NCBI GenBank assembly: GCA_907163375.1
Contig: CAJQUW010003011.1
Location: 52,166 to 116,165, forward strand
Direction of reading: 5' to 3'
Origin: Prostheceraeus crozeri
Taxonomy: Eukaryota > Platyhelminthes > Polycladida > Euryleptidae
DNA: 64,000 nucleotides
How positions within the stretch are numbered: the stretch's first letter is position 1; the number at the start of each line of letters is the position of its first letter. Below, in pieces: positions 10,681 to 19,146 of the stretch. Under the pieces are notes generated by a model that saw nothing but the letters and a program-made list of their open reading frames with translations, had not been told where the DNA came from and did not search any database. The position numbers and the translations under genes were made by a program.

Positions 10681-12231
10681 TCACTTTGTTTTCCGAAACA
10701 CTAAAGTTACGAGGGATTTAGTATCTTTCACATGGATGCACTCTTGTAAACCATTGGTAATTTTGATAGCAATAGAGGGTATAGTTTGTTTGACGACGGG
10801 ATGATAGAAAATAGATTCAAACATCTTCTCGACTATTCCATATGAAGCGTCTTTATCATGAATGAAATCACGTAAAATGTATTCTTTTTTCTCACCAACA
10901 GAAATAGGTAGAATCAAATCACTTTGAATGTAAAGGTGCTGTTCATGTTTATCAAGTGTCATTGGTGTTTCTATACCAATCGTATGCGCAGCAGCAAACA
11001 CAGTTTGTAGCATTGAAAAACCAAAGAGTTTTTTCAAATTTTTACTCAATTGACATTGAATGTCATCACCCAGTTTCAGAACAACGCGTTGATTTTCAAT
11101 TGAAAACGAAATGTGGTGTGTCTTTACATCATATTTACTTTTCATCACATGCTTCAACTTCTGTTGTATATAAGGATTTACTACATGAATGAAGCTTTCA
11201 ACTGTATGATATAGACGCGGCATTATATTGATAGCAACTTTAGATTCTTCATAAGACTGGTAAATTTTCTTGATGCGATCGCCATAGATGTCCACCCACC
11301 ATTCATCATTAACTGAATCAGCTTTAGTGTGATATTCATGAGAAGCATACACCACACCGCTTCCAATAATAGGTGTATAATGTCTTACAAAATGACGCAA
11401 GGTTGGAGAGAAATAAACTGTAAGTTTGTCATTATATTTCTGAATAACCAACTTATTTTTGTTCGCCATAATTTTCTCTCCATACTTCTTACCCACAGTC
11501 TCATTCCATCGTTTTACTAACTCAATAAGCGATAAAGGTTGAACACCACGCTTTTTCAAAATGATGCGTTCTTCGCATTCTACAACATCTTCATCAAATA
11601 TTTTAAATCTATAATGAAATTTGTTGATTCGATTTGAATAAACTTTTTTAACATTTGCAGTAGCAATTGATGTTAGATGTAGTCCATGACCAAAACCAAG
11701 ATGTGGATAGAATTCATTATCCAACCTCAGCGTAAGACCTTTAGTAAAAGAATGAAAGCGAAGGAACTGTCTCCCACTCCAATGATAGATAGTAAACTCA
11801 TAAGCTTTCTGATTTTTATTCTTCATGATGGAAGTATTACCACTATTGAATGCCTTAATAATTTTCTCATTCCCAAATGGTTCATAAGAATCTGATTTTA
11901 TCTGAATCCATTCATAGTTCCACTTTCCATCTGATGTTAAATTGTATGGGAACTGAAATGCATTATTCATCGTTATTCCATCATGGGTGCGAGGAGTCAA
12001 TATCATTTCTTCCAAATCATTCACATTCTGAATATTGCTATCATAGCAAATACTAGAAACGCCAACCTCCCATTCACCTTCTAAATGCAGTGGGCGATTT
12101 AATTCTACTCGATAGTCTGATGGTTTATTTTTGGGAAATTTATTCATAGAAGCATTACTGGGTAAGTAGATTAGAAACGAGTCCTTATTTTCACTTTCCA
12201 TATTATTCACATTGGAAAAATATATTAGCAT
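10681..12231 (-). CDS. Polinton-conserved protein with WEVGVSSIxY signature (paralogue 1)
   Basis: 516 residues from the first ATG; a second ATG at 12201 (MESEN...) is equally plausible. Near the N-terminus is the pattern 'LPSNASMNKFP...P(L)...LEGEWEVGVSSICY', shared with the next gene ('LLSNAATKRF...LNGNWEVGVTQLVY'). The two are therefore tandem paralogues with the same layout throughout. Proteins with this start are common in animal Polintons next to capsid genes. I take them as virion components (fibre/penton or scaffold-like), but the role is unproven. TGCAAA lies at 12240-12235 just upstream. Confidence 0.75.
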   Translation of the reverse strand: MLIYFSNVNNMESENKDSFLIYLPSNASMNKFPKNKPSDYRVELNRPLHLEGEWEVGVSSICYDSNIQNVNDLEEMILTPRTHDGITMNNAFQFPYNLTSDGKWNYEWIQIKSDSYEPFGNEKIIKAFNSGNTSIMKNKNQKAYEFTIYHWSGRQFLRFHSFTKGLTLRLDNEFYPHLGFGHGLHLTSIATANVKKVYSNRINKFHYRFKIFDEDVVECEERIILKKRGVQPLSLIELVKRWNETVGKKYGEKIMANKNKLVIQKYNDKLTVYFSPTLRHFVRHYTPIIGSGVVYASHEYHTKADSVNDEWWVDIYGDRIKKIYQSYEESKVAINIMPRLYHTVESFIHVVNPYIQQKLKHVMKSKYDVKTHHISFSIENQRVVLKLGDDIQCQLSKNLKKLFGFSMLQTVFAAAHTIGIETPMTLDKHEQHLYIQSDLILPISVGEKKEYILRDFIHDKDASYGIVEKMFESIFYHPVVKQTIPSIAIKITNGLQECIHVKDTKSLVTLVFRKTK

Positions 12232-12240
12232 ACGTTTGCA

Positions 12241-13638
12241 TTAACTCTTCATTCGGAAATGGAGTGTGATACTTGTCACAGCATCTTTATGAAAAGGAAT
12301 CAACGCACCAGCATCGTCATAAATGGCAATATCAATTTGTGGGATGTAGTTTGATTTCAGCTTTGTATAATGCACTTTCTTGAAAGTATGCTCAGATAAA
12401 ATACTGCAGCTTTTTGGCTGGTATGGTATCATTGCTAGCAATGGAGCTTCAACATCTCCCACACGTACATCTTCACCAATATTGGAATATATCTGAAAAT
12501 AGTTAATACGACGCGATAGCGACATGTCTGCGCTAGCTTTGGTTACAGTACCACTTTTAAAGATATTTTGATCAAAACCCAAAATGTCCATTAGAGTTTT
12601 ATCCATAATTAGTTCAATACCTTTTCCACTTATAGTGAGAGACAAAGTACCTTCTTTTTCAGAAAATGAAATATGTTGCTCATTAATCACTTCATTTAAA
12701 TAATCTACAACCAATTTAACCGAAGTAATAATGCGAGGCATCAACACTCTTGTTTCATGTAAGATACCACCTAAAGGCTCTACACACTTTCTGTATAAAG
12801 ATACGGTCCATTCTGTATCAAATTGATTTGACCTTTCACATGGTAAATGTTGCATATCAGATTTTCCATGAACAGCTGCAGAACGATGTCGTAAGAACTG
12901 ATGAAAATCTTTTGAACAAACTAATACTAGATCATCATCATTTAATTTACTTATTGCAATATGATTAGATGATTTGATATAAGTCAATGTTGCCACTTGT
13001 TTACCATCAACTCGAAGGAGATAATTAAATTTCTTCAATAATGTTTCAGGAGTCATGTTTGTCTTTCTTGGCTTAATCACAATCTTCTTCACCAACGTCT
13101 TCTCATTTCTTGGAATAAGATCTACATAATAAGCTTCCTCTCGATATATTAACTGTTTATGACCACTTATGTGGTAATTAACGTTAAAATTATCATAGCT
13201 TGTTAAGGCGCTAGCGAGGTAACCTAAATCATTTCTTAAACTTGGACTTAAACCAACAATCCAATCTTTCTCAACTACATGATGTACATAAGTATAATCA
13301 TCATTGTGCGGAGTAAATTGGACAATATGTTTACACGCTTTATTCAAGAAATCATATATAAACTTTTTACATGATAAGAGATCTTTCTTTGGCCACTGTG
13401 GAATGTATACTCGGCACCCCTTTTCACATTGATAAGCAGCTGTACGCCTCATATTAATAGTCATCACCTCATGATCAAAAGTATAGACACAGTTGCTATA
13501 AACAAGTTGAGTGACACCCACTTCCCAATTTCCATTTAGCTGTTGTGCATGATCAATGGGAGTAGAAAAGAGTGCGGCTCGATTACTAGTAAATCTCTTT
13601 GTAGCCGCATTGCTAAGCAAAATATGATAAAACGACAT
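12241..13638 (-). CDS. Polinton-conserved protein with WEVGVTQLxY signature (paralogue 2)
   Basis: 465 residues starting at the MSFYH ATG (13638); the open frame extends slightly further but from a non-ATG codon. It is similar in length and plan to the 10681-12231 product: an N-terminal Asn/Pro segment, the NWEVG motif, and a mid-protein 'V.PRI' region before the C-terminal domain. It diverges from the PC4-like gene starting at 13674, with only ~35 bp between the ATGs, so the two share one compact promoter containing TGCAAA (minus strand 13666-13661). Probable virion protein; function inferred from context. Confidence 0.75.
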   Translation of the reverse strand: MSFYHILLSNAATKRFTSNRAALFSTPIDHAQQLNGNWEVGVTQLVYSNCVYTFDHEVMTINMRRTAAYQCEKGCRVYIPQWPKKDLLSCKKFIYDFLNKACKHIVQFTPHNDDYTYVHHVVEKDWIVGLSPSLRNDLGYLASALTSYDNFNVNYHISGHKQLIYREEAYYVDLIPRNEKTLVKKIVIKPRKTNMTPETLLKKFNYLLRVDGKQVATLTYIKSSNHIAISKLNDDDLVLVCSKDFHQFLRHRSAAVHGKSDMQHLPCERSNQFDTEWTVSLYRKCVEPLGGILHETRVLMPRIITSVKLVVDYLNEVINEQHISFSEKEGTLSLTISGKGIELIMDKTLMDILGFDQNIFKSGTVTKASADMSLSRRINYFQIYSNIGEDVRVGDVEAPLLAMIPYQPKSCSILSEHTFKKVHYTKLKSNYIPQIDIAIYDDAGALIPFHKDAVTSITLHFRMKS

Positions 13639-13673
13639 TTTTATATTGCTAATCTGCAACTTTGCATAACATC

Positions 13674-14030
13674 ATGAAGACTTGGATTTTGGACTCTCTA
13701 CAATATATCAGAGTTGATCGTGATGGAAACGTACATTTCAAAAATTCTCATGGTCATACATCAAGAGGAATTACATTAACATGGCGACAATTTGTCAACC
13801 TCAATGATATCATGAGGGATTTGGAATATTTTGAAACATTAAGATTCATCTCCTTGGGTGATCAAGTTTGGCTTCAACATTACAGAAATGAAATTCAAAT
13901 CTGCCATTCTCATTCCGCAAACTGTTTCTCATTTCGCAAATACAATTGGGAGAAGTATAGAAGATACATACATCGCTCCATCATGACATTTATTCGTCGT
14001 GAGTTCATCGCCCTACTATGCAAATCTTAA
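13674..14030 (+). CDS. PC4-like small protein (copy 1)
   Basis: 118 residues. The N-terminal part reads 'LDSLQYIRVDRDGNVHFKN' followed by 'GITLTWRQFVNLNDIMRDLEYF'. This resembles the ssDNA-binding unit of the transcription coactivator PC4 ('...F.D..G....KGISL....W..L...'). A second half with 'LGDQVWLQ' and a basic helical end follows. It is clearly paralogous to the first ~110 residues of the next gene. The ATG at 13674 follows the shared TGCAAA/TTTGCA region. The PC4 relation is my motif-level inference and needs a profile or structure test. Confidence 0.6.
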   Translation: MKTWILDSLQYIRVDRDGNVHFKNSHGHTSRGITLTWRQFVNLNDIMRDLEYFETLRFISLGDQVWLQHYRNEIQICHSHSANCFSFRKYNWEKYRRYIHRSIMTFIRREFIALLCKS

Positions 14031-14052
14031 TCAGACATGACTATCACGCACC

Positions 14053-14703
14053 ATGAGTTGGAAATTAGATTCCCTACAACGTATTGAAACGGATCATGAT
14101 CGAAACGTCTATTTCAAAGATTCAACTGGAAATGTGAGAAGAGAGTTTGCTTTATCTTATCGTCATTTTCAATCTCTACATCATATCATGAAGGACTTGA
14201 AATACTTCTATATGAAAAGACATTCACGTATTGGAAATCGCATCTGGCTGCGCGTCAACAATCGGCGAATTCAACTCTATCATTCCCAACTTCATACTAA
14301 CTTCACATTTCATCAAGGTAGTTGGGAAAAGTATAAAAGGAAGGTACATCGCTCAATTTACTCATTCTTTCATCATGAAGCGTCATCGCTACACCATCGT
14401 CAACATTCTCCGTCGCTTCAGACTCTACACCAAAATCGATCTCACAACATTACACCAACACCTTCCAAACAGCAAGTATTACCCGGGCCGACCTCAAATG
14501 TTAGTGGTGAAGATGAACAATTCACGGAATCTTCAACTCTTCCCAAATGGGACTGTACAGATTCTCGGCGCCCTTTCTCATTCATCGGCGCAGTCAATGC
14601 GCTTAGAGCTACAAAGACTACTACGTCGGATATGGAAGAGGGAGAGGTGTGTGATGTCGAATCTGACTGTGGACAATATGGTGATCTCTACTCAATTGAG
14701 TGA
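14053..14703 (+). CDS. PC4-like protein (copy 2) with extension overlapping the TBP-like gene
   Basis: 216 residues. The first ~110 match copy 1 ('LDSLQRIETDHDRNVYFKD', 'FALSYRHFQSLHHIMKDLKYF', 'IGNRIWLR', 'GSWEKYKRKVHRS'). The remaining ~100 are Ser/Thr/Pro/His-rich and low in structure, and are encoded on bases that also encode the TBP-like protein in another frame. Either this is a true overlapping gene pair, or the tail is a by-product of the TBP-like frame and the real protein ends differently. ATGCAAAT (14018-14025) lies 28 bp upstream of its ATG, on the coding strand. Confidence 0.55.
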   Translation: MSWKLDSLQRIETDHDRNVYFKDSTGNVRREFALSYRHFQSLHHIMKDLKYFYMKRHSRIGNRIWLRVNNRRIQLYHSQLHTNFTFHQGSWEKYKRKVHRSIYSFFHHEASSLHHRQHSPSLQTLHQNRSHNITPTPSKQQVLPGPTSNVSGEDEQFTESSTLPKWDCTDSRRPFSFIGAVNALRATKTTTSDMEEGEVCDVESDCGQYGDLYSIE

Positions 14704-14920
14704 CAGTCTATCATTTTTGAAGATTCGTACCAGCAGTTACAGTTTGTGTTATGAACCCGAACTTTTTCCTGCAGCTCTCATTAGTTGTTGGTTACCTGTA
14801 CATGTGGCAATCTTTCATAATAGTAAAGTGATCATTACTGGACTAAAATCTCATGTACAAGCAAATGTGATCCTAGACTATCTCATTGAGTATGTACGTA
14901 CCCAGCGGATTGTAAAATAA
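14375..14920 (+). CDS. TATA-binding-protein-like protein (two TBP repeats)
   Basis: 181 residues, the length of the TBP core. Repeat 1 (~13-90): 'IDLTTLHQHLPNSKYYPGRP' then 'LQLFPNGTVQILGA', matching TBP's 'LDLKTIA...NAEYNP(K)R' and 'IFSSGKMVCTGA'. Repeat 2 (~95-180): 'YEPELFPAAL' and 'VAIFHNSKVIITGLKS', matching 'YEPELFPGLIY' and 'LIFVSGKVVLTGAK'. Of TBP's four DNA-kinking phenylalanines, three are kept (LFPNG, ELFPA, AIFHN); the one in 'RFAAVIM' is replaced. It overlaps the preceding gene's tail in another frame. Its stop codon lies inside AATAAA (14916-14921). Likely role: promoter recognition, possibly switching the cell's RNA polymerase II to late element promoters. Confidence 0.85.
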   Translation: MKRHRYTIVNILRRFRLYTKIDLTTLHQHLPNSKYYPGRPQMLVVKMNNSRNLQLFPNGTVQILGALSHSSAQSMRLELQRLLRRIWKRERCVMSNLTVDNMVISTQLSDSLSFLKIRTSSYSLCYEPELFPAALISCWLPVHVAIFHNSKVIITGLKSHVQANVILDYLIEYVRTQRIVK

Positions 14921-14946
14921 AAAACAATTTTTCCAACATGATGTTT

Positions 14947-15408
14947 TTATTTCAAATCATGATAGAACTTACAAATCATTTTTTCATTAGAGGATGGATT
15001 ACATGAAAAGTTTTGAATAATAGATGCAAATCGAGATACATGTAAACGTTTTAAGATGAAGTACAGTACAAAAGCACCACACGTTGATGAAAGTGGATGT
15101 TGTAGTATGCGTTCATTTCGCTGATATTGACGCGTATGTTTTCTCAACCACTGCTGTGTTGGTATATTTGGAGGTTGAGCAAGAGAGTCAAATAGTTCAC
15201 CACGTCGGTCTTCTCCAATAAAGATCGCTTTCCAATGCTCACCGCCTAAATTCTGCGAATGAGTGTTTAGCACAATAAAGATGGGATAGTGATTTACTGC
15301 AGGTGGTAAGGTATCGAGTGAATAGACATTATCGAAAGCTTTCAACGTCGCTTCGTCTGCATTACGCTGCACTTTAGTCTTAATATCGTCAGCAGTCAAC
15401 CAACTCAT
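14947..15408 (-). CDS. Adenain-like cysteine protease (PRO)
   Basis: 153 residues. The adenovirus-protease catalytic set is visible in order: His58 in 'GGEHWK', Asp74 in 'ELFDSL', Gln103 in 'ILQHP' (oxyanion) and Cys110 in 'SSTCGAF'. Polinton proteases of this family process capsid-associated proteins at Gly-Gly/Gly-x sites, and the products at 16689-17144 and 19792-20142 carry such GG motifs. The start overlaps the capsid gene's stop (TAATG), so translation may be coupled. The TAA stop is part of an AATAAA signal (minus strand, 14951-14946). Looks intact. Confidence 0.93.
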   Translation of the reverse strand: MSWLTADDIKTKVQRNADEATLKAFDNVYSLDTLPPAVNHYPIFIVLNTHSQNLGGEHWKAIFIGEDRRGELFDSLAQPPNIPTQQWLRKHTRQYQRNERILQHPLSSTCGAFVLYFILKRLHVSRFASIIQNFSCNPSSNEKMICKFYHDLK

Positions 15409-16686
15409 TAACGATTATACTGAAGAATCACGTCACGATACTTTGTAATTTCAATATTTGAATCGAAGACTGCATAAATTAATACATTGATCGTCTCAGG
15501 TAGTGTTCTTTTGAACGTCAAATCCAAACGAATATTATGAGGCACGTTCGCTTGACGATAGGGTGCACTAATATCGCTGTCAGCAGTCAAATCAAATGCA
15601 TAAATAGTATATCCACTCTTAAACTCTTTCATAGTCAGTCCGTTGGTGTCATCCGTATTGTAAAAGCCAAAGACATCCATAAAATCAACATAACTGCGCA
15701 TAAATTGATCCGAAGCAAAATCTGGTTTGTAGGGTGGACCAGGATGACTCACACCATTTACACGTAAAGCAATTTCACTTAACTGATTGTGTTTAAAATT
15801 GAAAGGATTCTTCTTTATATTACCATTAAATGCATCATTTTCAACCATTGCCACCATGAGGAGCTTCGGTGCTTCCGATGGAAAGAGGCCATCTTTCATG
15901 AAACTCTTTTGATCTTTCGGAATTGTAAAGGTGAGAAGCTTTGTATGCTGAACGGGGTAAATGGCATTTTGGCGGTTAAGGCCTTCAGCATGCCCTCTAA
16001 TGACACTTGGATTCGGTACTACTCGACGAATGTAAAGTGCAATATCTTCCACATGAATTCTAAAATTGTCAACTTTAGCAAATGCATTCAGCGCAAATTC
16101 AGGCTTATTCAATGTCAGCTTGAGTCGCATGCTGGTATTACACAGTAAAAACTTTGACTGTCTAAAGAAGTCTAAATTCAGCGGACCATATAGCTGACAT
16201 ACTTTACTATCTTTAATCATAGCAGATCGCTTTACAAAGCCACTGTTTGTTTCAACATCAAATTTTCCTGTTTCATCTCTATACCATCCCATGGCTTCCA
16301 TATGACTTTTTTTGTGCTGCTGGATGAAACTGTGATACATGATTGAAATATGATTTATAGGGATAATCGCTTTGACCACCTTCCACCTGCTGCTCTCCAA
16401 TCGTTAGAGAAACATCGCGAAGTAATGTAGTCAATGGTAAATTGTTCAGTCCAACTTTATGTGTATCGTCAATAGCAGTTCCATCTGCTTGCTGAATTCT
16501 AAACCTCAAATCAAGCATCGCATAACTCAAATCTATGTAGTCATCACTACCACCAGGAATAACAAATTCAATGGGACCAGCATTCTCAGCTGTTCGAGGA
16601 TGATAATCTACAATACTTGAACTAAGAATATCTGTCTGTATGGCTTGTTGATCGAACAAACAAAAACCGGAAGTTTTACACTCCAT
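15408..16686 (-). pseudogene. Major capsid protein, double jelly-roll type, broken by one frameshift
   Basis: The upstream frame (16686 to 16279) has the typical Polinton hexon start: 'FDQQAIQTDIL', 'PIEFVIPGG..DYIDLS', 'NLPLTTLLRDVSLTIG' and 'YPYKSYF'. The downstream frame (ending at 15408) continues with 'RDETGKFD' and the rest of both jelly rolls. The frames part at an A7 run (T7 on the plus strand, 16307-16313). Continuation requires a +1 shift, so one extra A in the run explains it. Everything else looks intact, so this is either a very recent mutation, a base-calling error, or slippage used by the element. ATG is 2 bp after the previous gene's stop. Confidence 0.88.
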
Positions 16687-16688
16687 GA

Positions 16689-17144
16689 TTAGAAGTTATA
16701 GCAGCGTCGTCGTTTAGCGCCTGATGAATGATTAGAGCCTCTGCGACGTTTGCGTGAATGCCTTTTGACTGAAGATCGCACCTTACCAGCTCCGCGATGT
16801 TTCCTCCTTCCTTTATTCATTCGTTTAGGTGATTTCTTTCCTTGAGTAACACCAGCAAAGGTCTGCTTCAATGTTTTTAAACCGCGTTCCTTCCCACGAT
16901 TCAACAAACTGCTCTTAAAACTTCTACCTCTGGAAAGATCACTAGCAACATCACCAGCAAAGCCAACGGCATTACTTAAAACATTTCGTTTTAAAGATCT
17001 ACCGACATTGGATATGAGAGGTGCTACAACAGATTTCAGTGCACCAAGTATGCTACCTCCACGTTGGCGGCGAGCGCCGATGTAAATTTGTCCTCCGCCA
17101 CTTACATAGGAGGGTCGTGAATAAAATGAGGCAGTTGGATTCAT
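16689..17144 (-). CDS. Basic minor virion/core protein with Gly-Gly site
   Basis: 151 residues. After a short N-terminus comes 'RRQRGGSILGALKSV', a GG site followed by an amphipathic helix, as in adenovirus pVI/pX-like precursors and Polinton minor capsid proteins. Another helical part follows, then a C-terminal third rich in Lys/Arg ('KRHSRKRRRG') suited to DNA binding. It lies directly before the capsid gene (2-bp gap). TGCAAA occurs 32 bp upstream of the ATG (17181-17176, coding strand). Role as DNA-condensing or membrane-active virion protein is inferred from family and composition. Confidence 0.8.
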   Translation of the reverse strand: MNPTASFYSRPSYVSGGGQIYIGARRQRGGSILGALKSVVAPLISNVGRSLKRNVLSNAVGFAGDVASDLSRGRSFKSSLLNRGKERGLKTLKQTFAGVTQGKKSPKRMNKGRRKHRGAGKVRSSVKRHSRKRRRGSNHSSGAKRRRCYNF

Positions 17145-17185
17145 AGCTCAAACCCTAAACATTGTTAGTTACAACTTTGCATGAA

Positions 17186-18406
17186 TCACTGTCGATCACT
17201 TAGATGAAAGATGTCGGCACGACGCATCCAAGAGTTCATACTTGAAGGATAACCAGTCCATTTAACAAGACACCATTCTTCACCTTGCCATTTTTTACAT
17301 CGAATGATTTTCTCTACCAAATATGTTTCACTTTCAGTGACTACCTCAATCTCATCGCGGTAAAAGCTACCCTCAATTTCTTCATTATCGTAATCTTTCA
17401 ACTTGTAGGTGGTCGGAGAGTCTTTTTGATTAATCCTTGATACTGTAAATACCTCCTCTGTCCAATTCGGAAGGTACCCTTTAGCAAAAACACTTTTCAC
17501 TTTTGAGATACGAACTTTATCGCCAATTTTCACATCACTTTTCACATGAGTGCGTTTACGTTGGAATGATTCGCGCACTTTATCTACATTGTCAGCATTT
17601 ACATCTACTGGTCTGAATCCAATAGAACGATGGATAGAGTGATTGTAGGCATGGAGTGTATCTTGTAGAACCTTTGTCCAATTTTGTGTCAAGTTGGCAG
17701 TAAAATGTCGCCACAAGCGATTTTTTAATGTGCGATTAAAACGTTCAACGAGTGCAGCTTTATAAGCACTCTTTACACTAAACAACTCAATGTCATGCCT
17801 CTCAAATAATCTTCGCACATGCTGATTTTCAAACTCTTTTCCTTGATCACTCTGAATTCTTTTTGGAATCCGACCTTCTCGAAAAATTGTTTGGAATGCT
17901 TTTGCTACTCCTTTCCCTTCTTTAGTTTTTAAAGGTTGAGCCCACGCATAACGCGAGAAAATATCAATGACGGTTAAAATAAAATTATTGCCCGAGTTAT
18001 GTTTTGAAATGGAGGCGACATCGCACAAATCTGCTTGCCGCTGTTCATCGATGTCATGAACAATATAATGGCGGGTGCGGTACTTCTTTTTCGCTTGTTT
18101 GTGGAGTGTATAGGTAGCCTGACCCTTTAACCATCGTTTCACTTGTGATTGTGGAAGACCACTCGCTTTTGATAATTTCTTGATAGATGCAAATCCTGCC
18201 GGATGTTTTACATCATAATAGATTGACTTCAAACGTTCAGTCGATGACGACTGACTCTTTTTCCTCCTTCTCATCTTTTTGTTTTCTTGCCTTTCTACAT
18301 TTACAACAACTACAGCATTTAGCTTTAGCGGTTTTGCGATCGTGTTCACATTGCTTAGGGGTTTCATTATGAGAGCTGGCGCAGCAAGTGCAAGTGACAA
18401 CGACAT
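17186..18406 (-). CDS. Retroviral-type integrase with C-terminal chromodomain
   Basis: Catalyses integration of the linear element. Using the 406-residue frame, homology starts around residue 57 ('LKSIYYDVKHPAGF'). The DDE triad is Asp126 ('QADLCD'), Asp187 ('SDQGKEF') and Glu221 ('VERFNR'). A small SH3-like region ('KIGDKVRISK') follows, then a chromodomain at ~361-400 with 'YLVEKI', 'CLVKWTGYP' and 'NSW', keeping aromatic residues of the methyl-lysine cage. The first ~44 residues overlap a cysteine-rich frame and look non-native; Met45 (18274) is a likelier start. A chromodomain suggests targeting to particular chromatin. Intact. Confidence 0.92.
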   Translation of the reverse strand: MSLSLALAAPALIMKPLSNVNTIAKPLKLNAVVVVNVERQENKKMRRRKKSQSSSTERLKSIYYDVKHPAGFASIKKLSKASGLPQSQVKRWLKGQATYTLHKQAKKKYRTRHYIVHDIDEQRQADLCDVASISKHNSGNNFILTVIDIFSRYAWAQPLKTKEGKGVAKAFQTIFREGRIPKRIQSDQGKEFENQHVRRLFERHDIELFSVKSAYKAALVERFNRTLKNRLWRHFTANLTQNWTKVLQDTLHAYNHSIHRSIGFRPVDVNADNVDKVRESFQRKRTHVKSDVKIGDKVRISKVKSVFAKGYLPNWTEEVFTVSRINQKDSPTTYKLKDYDNEEIEGSFYRDEIEVVTESETYLVEKIIRCKKWQGEEWCLVKWTGYPSSMNSWMRRADIFHLSDRQ

Positions 18407-18452
18407 TCACCTCTGGCGGCTCATTACATGGCAAGCAACACATCTGCTTCAT
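18237..18452 (-). CDS. Cysteine-rich small ORF overlapping integrase start
   Basis: 71 residues with about 14 cysteines, many in pairs ('CCLPC', 'CTCCAS', 'CCSCCKC'), then a charged Lys/Glu tail. The ATG is one base after the stop of the upstream gene, the same tight spacing as other genes of this strand, which argues that it is used. It overlaps the presumed integrase N-terminus in another frame. It could be a separate metal-binding protein or supply a zinc-binding N-terminus joined to integrase by an unseen event. No family recognised. Confidence 0.45.
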   Translation of the reverse strand: MKQMCCLPCNEPPEVNVVVTCTCCASSHNETPKQCEHDRKTAKAKCCSCCKCRKARKQKDEKEEKESVVID

Positions 18453-18453
18453 A

Positions 18454-19146
18454 TTAATAGTCTGAGAACATGTATTTTCTGGGAGGAGCTGTTTTACGTT
18501 TTCCTTTTACTAGTTTTAGTGGTGATGTAGATCTACGTCGAGTTCTTCCTCTTGTTTGCTTAGTGAGTGTGGGAGGGGATGTAGCAGGTGACGACTTAAA
18601 CCAATTTGTTGGCATTTTCATCGTCTGAAGCATTGGAGCAGTAGCTACTGTTGAATCAAGTTCTTTCAATGTCTCATTATTCAAAGCAAATTTTGGTACA
18701 TTATGCTTTTTCAATAGTTTAAGAAAGTATGACCAACCAGGTGGAACATAGCCCTGACGGCGCTTTCTACGTATCACATACTGAATCAAGTCTTCATAAC
18801 GTGAAGCATCATTCACTTTATTTTCATCTGTAATAATTTCTCCTCTATCATTTACATTGAGATGGGGTTCAATACTATTGAAAAGAGATATGGCATGTGC
18901 GCGAGATGCTAAAGGTGTAGCAGTCGATACAGAGTCACGCATCTTATTCTTCAAGTTTTTTAATTGCTCAACAGTTTCCGATTGTAATAATACAGCACGA
19001 TGTGGATCATTGATGTGAACATTTTGCTGATAATCTATTTCTTTCCTATACATTTGATTTGCAAGAGGTTGCTTTACTTGCTGCATGGCAGTCAATTGTA
19101 CATATTCATCCTGAGGAATAACAATCATGCGAGAATAAGAACTCAT
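18454..19146 (-). CDS. Conserved Polinton protein of unknown function (R-S/T-rich tail)
   Basis: 230 residues. Recognisable Polinton-family features: 'MSSYSRMIVIPQDEYVQL' at the start, 'NVNDRGEIITDE', then 'YEDLIQYVIRRKRR' and 'PPGWSYFLKLLKKHNVPK'. The C-terminal ~50 residues are basic and Ser/Thr-rich. It lies immediately after the packaging ATPase with an ATGA start/stop overlap. Families in this position are usually virion-associated. Role unknown. Confidence 0.75.
   Translation of the reverse strand: MSSYSRMIVIPQDEYVQLTAMQQVKQPLANQMYRKEIDYQQNVHINDPHRAVLLQSETVEQLKNLKNKMRDSVSTATPLASRAHAISLFNSIEPHLNVNDRGEIITDENKVNDASRYEDLIQYVIRRKRRQGYVPPGWSYFLKLLKKHNVPKFALNNETLKELDSTVATAPMLQTMKMPTNWFKSSPATSPPTLTKQTRGRTRRRSTSPLKLVKGKRKTAPPRKYMFSDY

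Noticed and set aside
11329-11895. Plus-strand ORFs inside 10681-12231
   Set aside because: Antisense shadows of a conserved gene.
16279-16400. Programmed -1 frameshift at the A AAA AAG heptamer in the capsid gene
   Set aside because: The heptamer is a canonical -1 slippery site, but the downstream capsid frame needs +1, so -1 slippage would not continue the protein.
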